Origin: Deinococcus rubellus
Lineage (GTDB): Bacteria; Deinococcota; Deinococci; Deinococcales; Deinococcaceae
Direction: 5' to 3'
Assembly (NCBI RefSeq): GCF_025244745.1
Contig: NZ_CP104213.1
Coordinates: 1,948,001 to 2,012,000, forward strand
DNA: 64,000 nucleotides
Of this stretch, positions 1 to 7,618 are shown one piece after another. The notes under the pieces are model-generated. The model ran no database searches. It was not told the DNA's origin and was given only the letters and a program-made list of their open reading frames with translations. The position numbers and the translations under genes were made by a program. Numbering within the stretch: the stretch's first letter is position 1; every line of letters begins with the position of its first letter.

Positions 1-184
1 TGGCGGCCACCTCGAAATTGAGGGCCGTCAGCGCGCCGTCGGCGATGGTCAGGCGGGCTTTCACGGTGTTGGCTTCGTTCCGGCCGCGCAGCAGGGTCCA
101 CAGCGCGGCCAGGACATAGCCCACCAGGACCAGGCTGCCCACGGCCCCGATAACCAGAGCGGCGGGGGCCGTCCAGGCGTTCAT
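1..184 (-). CDS. Partial DUF1622-like membrane protein
   Basis: This is the N-terminal 61 codons of a gene that runs off the left edge. ATG lies at 184-182 and overlaps the stop of the upstream DUF1622 gene by 4 bp (ATGA), so the two are translationally coupled. The visible part has one hydrophobic segment (about residues 7-32) followed by RLTIADGALTALNFEVAA. That stretch resembles the RLQLARWLAVALEFELAADI region of its neighbour, so it is probably a second DUF1622 paralogue. Function is unknown. The call rests on this short similarity only. Confidence 0.55.
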   Translation of the reverse strand, partial: MNAWTAPAALVIGAVGSLVLVGYVLAALWTLLRGRNEANTVKARLTIADGALTALNFEVAA

Positions 185-627
185 GGGCCGCTCAAAGCGG
201 GCGGGGCGGCCGGGCAGCTGCGCCTGGCTTGAGAGTCGATTTCCTGCTGCAAGAAGTAGTTGAGCAGGGTCCGCAGCGCGGCGATGGCAGCCAGCTTGCC
301 GATCTCGTCCCAGCTCGGCGCGATGGCGGTTCGCAGGATATCGGCGGCCAGCTCGAATTCCAGCGCCACCGCCAGCCAGCGGGCCAGTTGCAGCCGCACA
401 TTCTCCTTGGCCTCGTCAGGGGCCGCCGGGCGCGCGAAGAAGACGCTGAGCGCCCACCAGGTGGCTTGCAGGGCGGCCAGCGCGATAATCAGCCCCGCCG
501 CGCCCTCCACTCCGGAAGCCAGATAAAAGCTCCACTGTTTGAACAGCTCCTGCACGGTGGGCAGTTTAGCGGATCTGGGGTGCTCGGCGGCGGCACAAGA
601 TATTGATGGTCCGGTCTTCAAGATCAC
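181..627 (-). CDS. DUF1622 family membrane protein
   Basis: A small inner-membrane protein of unknown function. It has two hydrophobic segments (about residues 36-65 and 105-125) around the typical DUF1622 core LARWLAVALEFELAADILRT and the tail LLNYFLQQEI, which gives the family call. The first 25 or so residues look non-conserved. No Shine-Dalgarno is evident, so the true start may be an internal codon such as the GTG before QELFKQW. It is divergent from miaB and overlaps the next leftward gene by 4 bp. Confidence 0.7.
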   Translation of the reverse strand: MILKTGPSISCAAAEHPRSAKLPTVQELFKQWSFYLASGVEGAAGLIIALAALQATWWALSVFFARPAAPDEAKENVRLQLARWLAVALEFELAADILRTAIAPSWDEIGKLAAIAALRTLLNYFLQQEIDSQARRSCPAAPPALSGP

Positions 628-782
628 CCCGGAGGAAGCGGCCGAAGATCGCGGCGCTGTGGTCAGAGACCAGAAGATTGAGAACGACGCGGAGGCTGAA
701 CATCGATCATCTCAAAACTGCGCTAGTATTTCCCCCTTGACCCGTGGCCCTGGACTCCCTCCAGCCCGCCCAGGAGGACCAG

Positions 783-2162
783 ATGAAAGCGCACATGATC
801 ACTTACGGCTGCCAGATGAACGAGTACGACTCGCATCTGGTGCAGTCTCAACTCGTCTCGCTCGGGGCCGACATGGTGGACTCGGTGGACCAGGCCGACT
901 TCGTGCTGATCAACACCTGCGCCGTGCGCGGCAAGCCGGTGGACAAGGTCCGCAGCGTGCTGGGCCAGCTGCGCAAGGAAAAGGCGACCCGCAGATTGGT
1001 GATCGGCATGATGGGCTGCCTGGCGCAGCTCGAGGAAGGCCAGCAGATCGCCCGCAAGTTCGAGGTGGACATTTTGCTGGGGCCGGGCAGCCTGCTCGAC
1101 ATCGGCGCGGCGCTGGAGAGTAGCGAGCGCTTCTGGGGCCTGAACTTCAAAGACGAGCTGCACGACCACATTCCACCGCCGCCAGTCGGCAAATTGCAGG
1201 CGCACCTGACCATCATGCGCGGCTGCGACCACCACTGCACCTACTGCATCGTGCCGACCACGCGCGGCCCGCAGGTAAGCCGTCACCCCGACCAGATCCT
1301 GCGCGAGCTGGACACGCTGCTGGAGGCAGGTGTCAAGGAAGTGACGCTGCTGGGCCAGAACGTGAACGCCTACGGCTTCGACACGGGCGCAAAACTCGCA
1401 GGCTATCCCAGCTTTGCCGAGCTGCTGCGGATGGTGGGTGCCAGCGGCATTCCGCGCATCAAGTTCACGACCAGCCATCCGATGAACTTCACCGAGGACG
1501 TGGCCGCCGCGATGGGCCAGACGCCTGCGGTGTGCGAGTTCGTACATCTGCCGGTGCAGAGCGGCAGTGACCGGGTGCTGAGGCGAATGGCGCGCGAGTA
1601 CAGCCGCGAGAAGTACTTGACGCACATCGCCCAGATCAGAACACACATGCCGGACGCGGTGCTGGCCACCGACATCATCGTGGGCTTCCCCGGCGAGACC
1701 GAAGAAGATTTTCAGGACACGCTGAGTCTTTATGACGAGGTGGGCTACGACTCGGCCTACATGTTCATCTACTCGCCCCGGCCCGGCACGCCGAGCTACA
1801 GGCACTTTCAGGATCTGCCGCGCGAACTCAAGACCGAGCGGTTGCAGCGGTTGATCGTCAAGCAAAAAGAGTGGAGCGCCCGGCGCAACGCCCGCTTTCA
1901 GGGCACGGTGCAGGAAGTGCTGCTGCGCGGCGACGCCTACTCGGCGGGCCACCTGGAGGGCCACACGCGCGGCAACCATCCCGTCGTGGTGCCCAAGGCG
2001 CACGGCGCGGAAAGCGCAGGGCTGTACCGGGCACGAATCACCGCCACCACCCCGCACATGTTCTACGGCGAACTCATCGGCGCGGACGGGCAAGCGTTGA
2101 GCGTGCTGCCCAATTTCGAGCCGGAAGCGGCGGGGCTGAGCAGTCCGCTGGCGATGCTGTGA
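783..2162 (+). CDS. miaB: tRNA-2-methylthio-N6-dimethylallyladenosine synthase MiaB
   Basis: Radical-SAM methylthiotransferase that converts i6A37 to ms2i6A37 in tRNAs reading UNN codons, using two 4Fe-4S clusters. The order is an N-terminal UPF0004 domain with cysteines in [17 protein letters not shown] and MGCLAQ, then the radical-SAM motif C148-xxx-C152-xx-C155 ([11 protein letters not shown]), then a C-terminal TRAM-like region. At 459 aa it has the usual length. The start at 783 is fixed by AGGAGG at 772-777, 5 nt upstream; an upstream in-frame start at 744 lacks an SD. A TAGTAT box at 724-729 could be its -10. It is monocistronic or leads into the C39 gene 46 bp downstream. Confidence 0.95.
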   Translation: MKAHMITYGCQMNEYDSHLVQSQLVSLGADMVDSVDQADFVLINTCAVRGKPVDKVRSVLGQLRKEKATRRLVIGMMGCLAQLEEGQQIARKFEVDILLGPGSLLDIGAALESSERFWGLNFKDELHDHIPPPPVGKLQAHLTIMRGCDHHCTYCIVPTTRGPQVSRHPDQILRELDTLLEAGVKEVTLLGQNVNAYGFDTGAKLAGYPSFAELLRMVGASGIPRIKFTTSHPMNFTEDVAAAMGQTPAVCEFVHLPVQSGSDRVLRRMAREYSREKYLTHIAQIRTHMPDAVLATDIIVGFPGETEEDFQDTLSLYDEVGYDSAYMFIYSPRPGTPSYRHFQDLPRELKTERLQRLIVKQKEWSARRNARFQGTVQEVLLRGDAYSAGHLEGHTRGNHPVVVPKAHGAESAGLYRARITATTPHMFYGELIGADGQALSVLPNFEPEAAGLSSPLAML

Positions 2163-2208
2163 GCAGCGGCCTTCTCACGGTCCAGGTCTGCACAAGCCGG
2201 GCATAACG

Positions 2209-2760
2209 TTGACCCGCCCTGCCTTCCTGGCCCTGGCCCTGCTCGGCCCGGCCCTGGCCGCCGCCCCCCCGTCCACCCAATTGAGCGGCATCCGGCACGA
2301 GTACCAGCAGCTCAACAACTGCGGGCCGGTGACCACCGGTAGGGCGATGAGCTACTGGGGCAGCACCCAGACGCAGGCCCAGATCGCGCCGAGACTCAAG
2401 GACGACGCCTTCGACAAGAACGTGAATTTCAGCGAGCTGAAGCCCTATGCCGAGGCCCAGGGGTATTTCGTGCATCAGGGCGTGAACGGCACCTTGCCGC
2501 TGCTCAAGTCGCTGATCGCCAGCGGCTACCCGGTGGTGGTGGAAACCTGGTTCGTCACGGGAAGTGACGGCGGGATGAACCACGACCGCCTGCTGAGCGG
2601 CTACGACGATTCGAAAGGGACATTCCGGGCCTACGATTCGTATCTGGGGCCGAAGCTGAGCCTGAAGTACGCCGAGCTCGACCGGCTGTGGCGCGGCTAC
2701 AACCGCAGCTACATGGTGGTGGTGCCGAAAAGTAAGGCGGGCAACCTGAAGAGTATTTGA
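2209..2760 (+). pseudogene. C39-like peptidase, 5' part of IS-split gene
   Basis: This is the 5' part of a gene split by the IS66-type element. It starts at TTG with a signal peptide (residues 1-18, ending ALAAA). A Peptidase_C39-like papain-fold domain follows with nucleophile C38 in NNCGPVT, H125 in MNHDRLLSGYD and D143 in RAYDSYLG. Genuine coding ends at the target duplication (2745-2752); only Ser-Ile and TGA come from the IS. Removing the IS and one target copy restores an open frame into a TPR-like segment (4263-4642), giving a 307-aa protein. The catalytic triad lies wholly in this fragment, so a truncated exported protein could still fold. Substrate unknown. Confidence 0.85.
2745..2752. 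repeat. Left target-site duplication CCTGAAGA
   Basis: CCTGAAGA directly abuts the left IS end and recurs exactly at 4255-4262 after the right end. An 8-bp duplication is the size made by IS66-family elements. Both copies are perfect, so the insertion is recent. Confidence 0.9.
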
Positions 2761-2772
2761 TTAGCGGCCCCC

Positions 2773-2800
2773 AGCACACCCGTCCAAGGACGGGGGTGCT
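2773..2800 (+). terminator. Strong hairpin at IS66 left end
   Basis: AGCACACCCGTCC and GGACGGGGGTGCT pair as a 13-bp stem with one mismatch and a 2-nt loop. It lies just inside the left IS end and before the transposase promoter. No U-tract follows. It could block read-through transcription or translation from the interrupted gene, as seen in other IS elements; that role is inferred. Confidence 0.5.
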
Positions 2801-2805
2801 GCCGT

Positions 2806-2811
2806 TAAGCT
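2806..2811 (+). promoter_or_regulatory. -10 box of IS66 transposase (leaderless)
   Basis: TAAGCT ends 7 nt before the transposase ATG, the spacing seen for leaderless genes elsewhere in the window. Confidence 0.4.
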
Positions 2812-2818
2812 GTGGTGG

Positions 2819-4228
2819 ATGACTGGGACGTTGAGGGAGCAGGAGCTGCTGGAGATTATCCGCCAGCAGGCTCAGCGGTTCGAGCGGCTGGAAGCCGAAA
2901 ACCGCGCGCTCAAAGCTGAGAATGCACGCCTGAAGAAGCGCCTTGAAGACCTTGAGCGTAAGAGCCGCAAGTACGCGGCACCGCACAGTCGTGAAACCCG
3001 TAAAGCTGATCCCAAACCCCCAGGACGCCGTGCGGGAGAGGGGCTTTTCACGTACAAGCAGGCACCGACACCCGAACAGATCACTCAAGTGATCGAGGTC
3101 AGTGCGCCAAATACCTGCGCTGCTTGCGGATTCAGCGGCAAATTGCTCTTCAAGCGCCAGGACAAAGCTTGGATCACCGAACTCGCTGCTGAGCGCGCTC
3201 AGCAGCTCACGGAATATCACGTTCCGGTGATGGTGTGTCCTGCGTGTGGTGGCACGGTGCGCGGCGTGCATCCTGACCTGGCAGCAGATCAATATGGGGC
3301 AACGGCTCACCGCTGCGGACCACGCCTGAAGGCCAGCCTTCAGGTGCTGCACCATGAAATCGGCCTCCCACAGCGCCGGTTGCCACGGGTGCTCCAGTTG
3401 ACGACCGGAATTCGCATCACGCAGGGCGCAGTGACCCAGGACGCACAGCGGCTGGCTGAGGATGCAGGCCCCCTGGCAGCCCATGTTCAGACCCTGGAAG
3501 CTGATCTGCGCGCGGCCGCGTTTGTGCATCATGACGATACCGGCTGGCGGATCAGCACCAGTCAAGCCTGGGTCAGCACCTTCCGTTGCGCCCAGACCGT
3601 GCTGTTCACCGCCAACCACCAGCACACCAACATCGAGCTTCGAAAGGTCCTGGGCGACGCCTTCCAAGGCATACTGGTCTGCGACCGATTCAAGGTTTAT
3701 GACAGCAAGAACCTCGATCAGGTCAGGCAGCAGAAGTGCCTGGCGCATCTCATCCGCAACGCGGATGAGGTCGCTGCCGGAGAACAACAGCGGCCCGGTC
3801 GAGGACACGAATACGGCCTCCGACTGGCGCAGGTGTTCCGCGACGGGATCAAGCTCCATCGGCGCTATGACGAGGGATGGTGTACCCGGGAAGAATATCG
3901 GCAGCAGGGTGAGTCCCTCACCCTGCGCCTGGAAAAGGTGCTGATGCGTGCACCCTTGAAGACCAAGGCCAACGAGCGGCTGCGCCTGGGGATTCTAGAA
4001 CAGCACCTTCGTGAAAGGGTGCTGCTGTTCCTGTCGGATCCGGAAATTCCACCGACCAACAATGCTGCCGAACGCAGTCTCAGAACCGTGGTCATGGCCA
4101 GGAAAGTCTCGCAGTGCAGTAAAAATGCACGGGGAGCCACCACGTACATGCGCATCAAGTCGACGGTGGAAACCGCCCGCCTGCGTGGTCAGGATCCCGT
4201 TGGTATGCTGATGTCCCTGCGCTGTTGA
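2819..4228 (+). CDS. IS66-family transposase
   Basis: A 469-aa DDE transposase that moves the surrounding element. It has an N-terminal coiled coil (residues about 5-50, rich in Glu/Leu/Arg), a zinc-ribbon region with C100-xx-C103 and C140-xx-C143, then a DDE domain with D240 (HHDDTGWR), D289 (VCDRFKVYD) and E419 (NNAAERSLR). The C-terminal tail after E419 is typical of IS66. The frame is intact and the element ends are well preserved, so it may be active. No TnpA/TnpB partners are encoded. Confidence 0.95.
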   Translation: MTGTLREQELLEIIRQQAQRFERLEAENRALKAENARLKKRLEDLERKSRKYAAPHSRETRKADPKPPGRRAGEGLFTYKQAPTPEQITQVIEVSAPNTCAACGFSGKLLFKRQDKAWITELAAERAQQLTEYHVPVMVCPACGGTVRGVHPDLAADQYGATAHRCGPRLKASLQVLHHEIGLPQRRLPRVLQLTTGIRITQGAVTQDAQRLAEDAGPLAAHVQTLEADLRAAAFVHHDDTGWRISTSQAWVSTFRCAQTVLFTANHQHTNIELRKVLGDAFQGILVCDRFKVYDSKNLDQVRQQKCLAHLIRNADEVAAGEQQRPGRGHEYGLRLAQVFRDGIKLHRRYDEGWCTREEYRQQGESLTLRLEKVLMRAPLKTKANERLRLGILEQHLRERVLLFLSDPEIPPTNNAAERSLRTVVMARKVSQCSKNARGATTYMRIKSTVETARLRGQDPVGMLMSLRC

Positions 4229-4254
4229 ACCAGGACAACTCGCTAATCAGATAC

Positions 4255-4262
4255 CCTGAAGA
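4255..4262. repeat. Right target-site duplication CCTGAAGA
   Basis: An exact copy of the 8-bp target at 2745-2752, directly after the right IS end. Confidence 0.9.
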
Positions 4263-4642
4263 CGCTGCTGGGGACGCAGCACCAGGGCCAGGCCATGTGG
4301 CGTGCAGCACTCAAAACGGCGCAGGCGGAAGTCGAGGCCAGACCCGACGCCTTCGGCTCCCTGAATCTGGGCGCGGCCAAGTTGCATCTCGGTGACGCCA
4401 GGGGCGCGGCGCGGGCCTTCGACGCGGCCCAGCAGCTCAGGCCCGACGCCTCGCTCGACCCGACCCGGCCCGCCTCGGCTGTGGGCGGCTGGCCCTGGCG
4501 AACGCTGTGGTACCGGTTCGAGCCGCTGGACGCCTACCTGCGGGTGGGACGCAAGGCCGAGGTGCAGCGCCTGACGGCGGCCACGCTGCACAACACGCCG
4601 CGGCACAAGGAGTTGCTGGCGTGGCAGCGGCGCAGTCAGTGA
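4263..4642 (+). pseudogene. TPR-like 3' part of IS-split C39 gene
   Basis: This is the 3' remainder of the gene disrupted by the IS66 element. Joined after the target sequence it reads NLK-TLLGTQHQGQAMW in frame. It contains a TPR-like helical pair (SLNLGAAKLHLGDARGAARA and following) and ends in LLAWQRRSQ. An ATG at 4295 is in frame, but no SD or -10 box was noticed, so it is probably not expressed alone. In the intact 307-aa protein the helical part would follow the C39 domain and might bind partners. Confidence 0.75.
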
Positions 4643-4675
4643 GGCCCGGCACGGCGCGCTCCCGCTCTCCCCTGC

Positions 4676-4681
4676 TACACT
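4676..4681 (+). promoter_or_regulatory. -10 box of acyP (leaderless)
   Basis: TACACT ends 7 nt before the acyP ATG, and no SD is present. Confidence 0.5.
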
Positions 4682-4688
4682 CCGGCCC

Positions 4689-4952
4689 ATGCGCCTGACC
4701 GCCCTCGTTTCCGGAACCGTGCAGGGCGTGGGCTACCGGCTGTATGTGCAGCGGTACGCCCGCGACCTGAATCTTGTCGGCTTTGCCGAGAATGTGGGTG
4801 ACGGGCGGGTGGAAGTCGTCGCCGAGGGGCACGAGGAGGACCTGCACCAGTTGGCCCACCAGCTCCGGCGCGGCCCCAAGCACGCCAGGGTCAGCAGCGT
4901 GGACACCCAGTGGTCGGAGAGCACCGGGCTGACCGGGTTTCACATTTACTGA
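4689..4952 (+). CDS. acyP: Acylphosphatase
   Basis: A small cytosolic enzyme hydrolysing acyl phosphates such as carbamoyl- or acetyl-phosphate. At 87 aa it has the family length. The signature VQGVGYR carries catalytic R17, and the second active-site residue N35 lies in GFAENVGDGRVEV. The start is set by TACACT 7 nt upstream (leaderless). It converges on the RAM-domain gene with a 9-nt gap, and pta lies just beyond; a link to acetyl-phosphate metabolism is only suggestive. Confidence 0.93.
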   Translation: MRLTALVSGTVQGVGYRLYVQRYARDLNLVGFAENVGDGRVEVVAEGHEEDLHQLAHQLRRGPKHARVSSVDTQWSESTGLTGFHIY

Positions 4953-4961
4953 GCGAGCTGC

Positions 4962-5243
4962 TTAGCCGTCCAGGCCGATGCCGAAGCCCTCGTCGAGCGC
5001 CGAGGTGCTGTAAGCGCGGAAGGCCAGCATGGTCTGGGTCTTGAGGATACCGGGAAGTTTTCGCAGGTGGGCCGTCACCACGTCGTCGAGGTCGTCGTAG
5101 CTGGGCAACTTGAGCATCGCCACGATGTCCCAGTCGCCAGTGACGCTGTAGACCTCCTTGACGTACTTGACCTGGGCGAGGAGGGCGGCGGTTTCGGGAA
5201 TGCGGGCGCGCTCGGCCTGAACCATGACAATCGCGGTGACCAT
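4962..5243 (-). CDS. Stand-alone Lrp/AsnC ligand-binding (RAM) protein
   Basis: A 93-aa protein consisting only of the AsnC_trans_reg/RAM domain (beta-alpha-beta-beta-alpha-beta, core VKEVYSVTGDWDIVAMLKL), without the N-terminal helix-turn-helix of Lrp/AsnC regulators. Such proteins form dimers or decamers that bind amino acids and may modulate other regulators. No frame encoding an HTH lies upstream, so the short form looks natural. The start ATG at 5243 follows TAGACT by 6 nt (leaderless). The gene runs head-on into acyP. Confidence 0.88.
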   Translation of the reverse strand: MVTAIVMVQAERARIPETAALLAQVKYVKEVYSVTGDWDIVAMLKLPSYDDLDDVVTAHLRKLPGILKTQTMLAFRAYSTSALDEGFGIGLDG

Positions 5244-5249
5244 GCCCGG

Positions 5250-5255
5250 AGTCTA
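5250..5255 (-). promoter_or_regulatory. -10 box of RAM-domain gene (leaderless)
   Basis: TAGACT on the minus strand ends 6 nt before the ATG. It overlaps the last codons of pta, so the promoter is embedded in the upstream gene. Confidence 0.5.
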
Positions 5256-7385
5256 GCGGCTCTCGGCCTGCGCCGCCGCCCCCACCTGCATCGCCTGAAT
5301 GGCCGTCAGCGCGATGGTGTACACGATGTCGTCGACGAGTGCGCCGCGTGAGAGGTCATTCACGGGCTTTCGCAGCCCCTGGAGCATCGGCCCCACCGCC
5401 ACCACGCCCGCCGCGCGCTGCACCGCCTTGTAGGTGGTGTTGCCGGTGTTGAGGTCGGGAAAAATGAAGACGGTGGCGCGGCCCGCCACGCTGGAGCCGG
5501 GGGCTTTTTGCAGGCCGACGCTCTGCACGCTGGCGGCGTCGTATTGCAGCGGGCCGTCCACGTTGAGGTCGGGACGGCGCTCGCGCACCAGCCGGGTCGC
5601 CTCAGCCACCTTCTCCACATCCTCACCTCCGCCGGACGTGCCTGTCGAGTAACTCAGCATCGCCACCCGCGCCTCGATGCCGAAGGCGGTGGCCGAGTCC
5701 GCCGACTGGATGGCGATGTCGGCGAGTTGCTGGGCGTTGGGGTTGGGATTGATGGCCGCGTCGCCGTAGACCAGCACCTGTTCGGGCAGCAGCATGAAGA
5801 AGACCGAGCTGACCAGCGACGCGCCGGGGGCCGTCTTGATGAGTTGCAGGGCCGGGCGCACGGTGTTGGCCGTGGTGTGGACCGCGCCCGACACCAGCCC
5901 GTCGACCTCGCCGAGGGCCAGCATCATGGTGCCCAGCACCACGCTGTCTTCCAGCTGGGCCTCGGCCATCGGCCCAGTCAGGCCCTTGCTTTTTCGCAGT
6001 TCCACCATCGGCTCGACGTAGCGGCCCCGCACCGCCTCGGGGTCGAGGATTTCCAGCTCGGGCGGCAACTTGATGCCCTGCGCCTCGGCCACTGCCCGCA
6101 CCCGCTCAGGGGGGGCCAGCAGCACGCAGCGGGCAATGCCTTTTTCGTGGCAGATGACGGCGGCCTTGATGGTGCGCGGCTCGTCGCCCTCCGGCAGCAC
6201 CACACGCTTGCCTGCTGCCCGCGCCTGCTCGATCAGGTAGTGGCGGAAGGCGGGCGGGGTCATGCGGCGCTCGCGCGGGGCGGCGGCACTCAGCAGGCCC
6301 CGCAGCGGCTGCACGTCGAGGCGGTCAGCGATGAATTCCAGGGTGCGCTCCAGTCTCTCCAGGTCATCGAGCGGAATCTTGCGCTCCATCTGGGTCAGGC
6401 GTCCGGCGGTGGTGTAGGTGTTGGCGGCCACCTGCAAGACTGGCATCGAGCCGCTCAGGGCCGCTCGGCACAGCCGGGCAATCGAGTCGTCGGGGACGCT
6501 GCCAGCGGTGAGCAGCAGCCCGGCCAGCGGCACGCCCGAGAGGTGGGCCAGGCTGGCGGCCATCACGATGTCCTCACGGTCACCGGGGGCCACCACCAGC
6601 GCGCCGGGGCGCAGCAGATCGGCCACGTAGGGGGCGCTGCGGGCCGAGACGACGGTGCTGACGACGCGCCGGGTGTTGAGTTCGCCCTCATTGAGCACGG
6701 TGGCCCCCAGCAACCGGGCCACATCCCCGGTGCGCGGGGCGTAGAGGTCGGTCTGCTCACCGATGACGCCCAGCAGCGGTAACTTGCCCCCGGCCAGGCT
6801 GGGCGCGTGGCGGCGCAACTCGGCCAGCGCCGCGCCGAAGTCGGTGCCGAGCGGCACGTGGTTGAGAATCAGCCCGGCCAGCCCGCCTCCATCCGAGCGG
6901 TCGTAGTCGCGGGCGGTGATTTCCAGACTGTCACCCAGCGTGCCCGCGCCTGCCTCAGCCGGACGAAGCGAGGCCACCAGCACCGCCTCGGCTCCCAGGG
7001 TGCGCGAGATCAGGGCGTTGAGGTTGCCCGCGTAGCTCGAACCCCCGGCCAGGTTCAGGCCTTCCACCACCAGCACGTCCGCGCCCTGCCGGGCCTGCTC
7101 GGCCAGGGCCACCACCTCCTCGAGCAGGTCGTCACTGTTCTCGCGGCCCAGCAGCGTCTCGGCGTGGGCGCGCGGCAAGGGGTCGGGCACGCTCGCCAGA
7201 AAGGTGCGGGCGAAGACGGTGCTGCGGTCCGGGGCCGTGTGGTCCTGGGCGACGGGCTTGAGAAAGGCGACCCTGGCCCCGCTGCGCGACAGGGCGCGGG
7301 CCAGTCCCAGCGCCACGCTGGTCAGGCCGACGTCCTGGCCGACGGGACCGACGAAAAAGGTGGTGGTGGACAGGGCGGGGGTCAC
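5253..7385 (-). CDS. pta: Phosphate acetyltransferase
   Basis: Interconverts acetyl-CoA and acetyl phosphate. At 710 aa it is the long Pta form: an N-terminal BioD-like P-loop-fold domain (FVGPVGQDVGLTSVALGLA near residue 10), a central DRTGG domain, and a C-terminal PTA_PTB catalytic domain from about residue 380 (AAGKRVVLPEGDEPRTIKAA, LVSGAVHTTANTVRPALQ, INPNPNAQQLADIAIQSADS). The start is GTG at 7385, preceded by GAGGA; upstream in-frame sequence has no family similarity. A 5-codon leaderless ORF ends on this GTG (GTGA overlap). No acetate kinase gene is nearby. Confidence 0.93.
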   Translation of the reverse strand: MTPALSTTTFFVGPVGQDVGLTSVALGLARALSRSGARVAFLKPVAQDHTAPDRSTVFARTFLASVPDPLPRAHAETLLGRENSDDLLEEVVALAEQARQGADVLVVEGLNLAGGSSYAGNLNALISRTLGAEAVLVASLRPAEAGAGTLGDSLEITARDYDRSDGGGLAGLILNHVPLGTDFGAALAELRRHAPSLAGGKLPLLGVIGEQTDLYAPRTGDVARLLGATVLNEGELNTRRVVSTVVSARSAPYVADLLRPGALVVAPGDREDIVMAASLAHLSGVPLAGLLLTAGSVPDDSIARLCRAALSGSMPVLQVAANTYTTAGRLTQMERKIPLDDLERLERTLEFIADRLDVQPLRGLLSAAAPRERRMTPPAFRHYLIEQARAAGKRVVLPEGDEPRTIKAAVICHEKGIARCVLLAPPERVRAVAEAQGIKLPPELEILDPEAVRGRYVEPMVELRKSKGLTGPMAEAQLEDSVVLGTMMLALGEVDGLVSGAVHTTANTVRPALQLIKTAPGASLVSSVFFMLLPEQVLVYGDAAINPNPNAQQLADIAIQSADSATAFGIEARVAMLSYSTGTSGGGEDVEKVAEATRLVRERRPDLNVDGPLQYDAASVQSVGLQKAPGSSVAGRATVFIFPDLNTGNTTYKAVQRAAGVVAVGPMLQGLRKPVNDLSRGALVDDIVYTIALTAIQAMQVGAAAQAESR

Positions 7386-7399
7386 GGGCAGTTCCTCAT
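7382..7399 (-). CDS. Putative 5-codon leaderless micro-ORF before pta
   Basis: ATG at 7399-7397 encodes Met-Arg-Asn-Cys-Pro and its TGA overlaps the pta GTG start (GTGA). The ATG sits 6 nt after TACACT, the leaderless spacing, and the Arg codon region contains an SD-like AGGA placed for pta. Ribosomes could load on the leaderless ATG and re-initiate at pta. This is inferred from layout only. Confidence 0.4.
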   Translation of the reverse strand: MRNCP

Positions 7400-7405
7400 G
7401 GGGCG

Positions 7406-7411
7406 AGTGTA
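7406..7411 (-). promoter_or_regulatory. -10 box of pta transcript
   Basis: TACACT on the minus strand lies 6 nt before the micro-ORF ATG and 20 nt before the pta GTG. Confidence 0.5.
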
Positions 7412-7618
7412 GCTTAGCCGGACACCTGCTTTTCTCTCCGCTTTTTGTTGGGATGCAGAGTTTTATATGGTGATCACGACCGAAGACGCGGCATGCTTCC
7501 AGACCAATGGCCACGCGGCTTCCAGGAAAGCGGGTTGGCACGGGACGGCCCTGAGAACGCCCTCCCTCTGGGCACTCCTCATGTCAGCCCACTGTCCGAT
7601 CTTCTCTCAGAGGTTTCA

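Larger units (their letters stand above)
2753..4254 (+). mobile_element. IS66-family insertion sequence, 1502 bp
   Basis: A complete element. The left end GTATTTGATTAGCG (2753-2766) and the right end, read inward as GTATCTGATTAGCG (4254-4241), form 14-bp terminal inverted repeats with one mismatch, flanked by the 8-bp repeat CCTGAAGA. It carries a single intact transposase gene without the TnpA/TnpB accessory ORFs of classical IS66, as in the ISBst12-like branch. It lies in the same orientation as the gene it interrupts. Confidence 0.92.

Noticed and set aside
723..2093. Long minus-strand open frame opposite miaB
   Set aside because: Composition shadow of a GC-rich gene; no recognisable motifs, and miaB motifs are unambiguous on the other strand.
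5508..6782. Long plus-strand open frame opposite pta
   Set aside because: His/Gly/Arg-rich shadow typical of high-GC antisense frames; pta is certain.
7441..7470. TTGTTG...TATATG as promoter for the Wzz-kinase gene
   Set aside because: Spacer is only about 12 bp and no better -35 is present; not supported.
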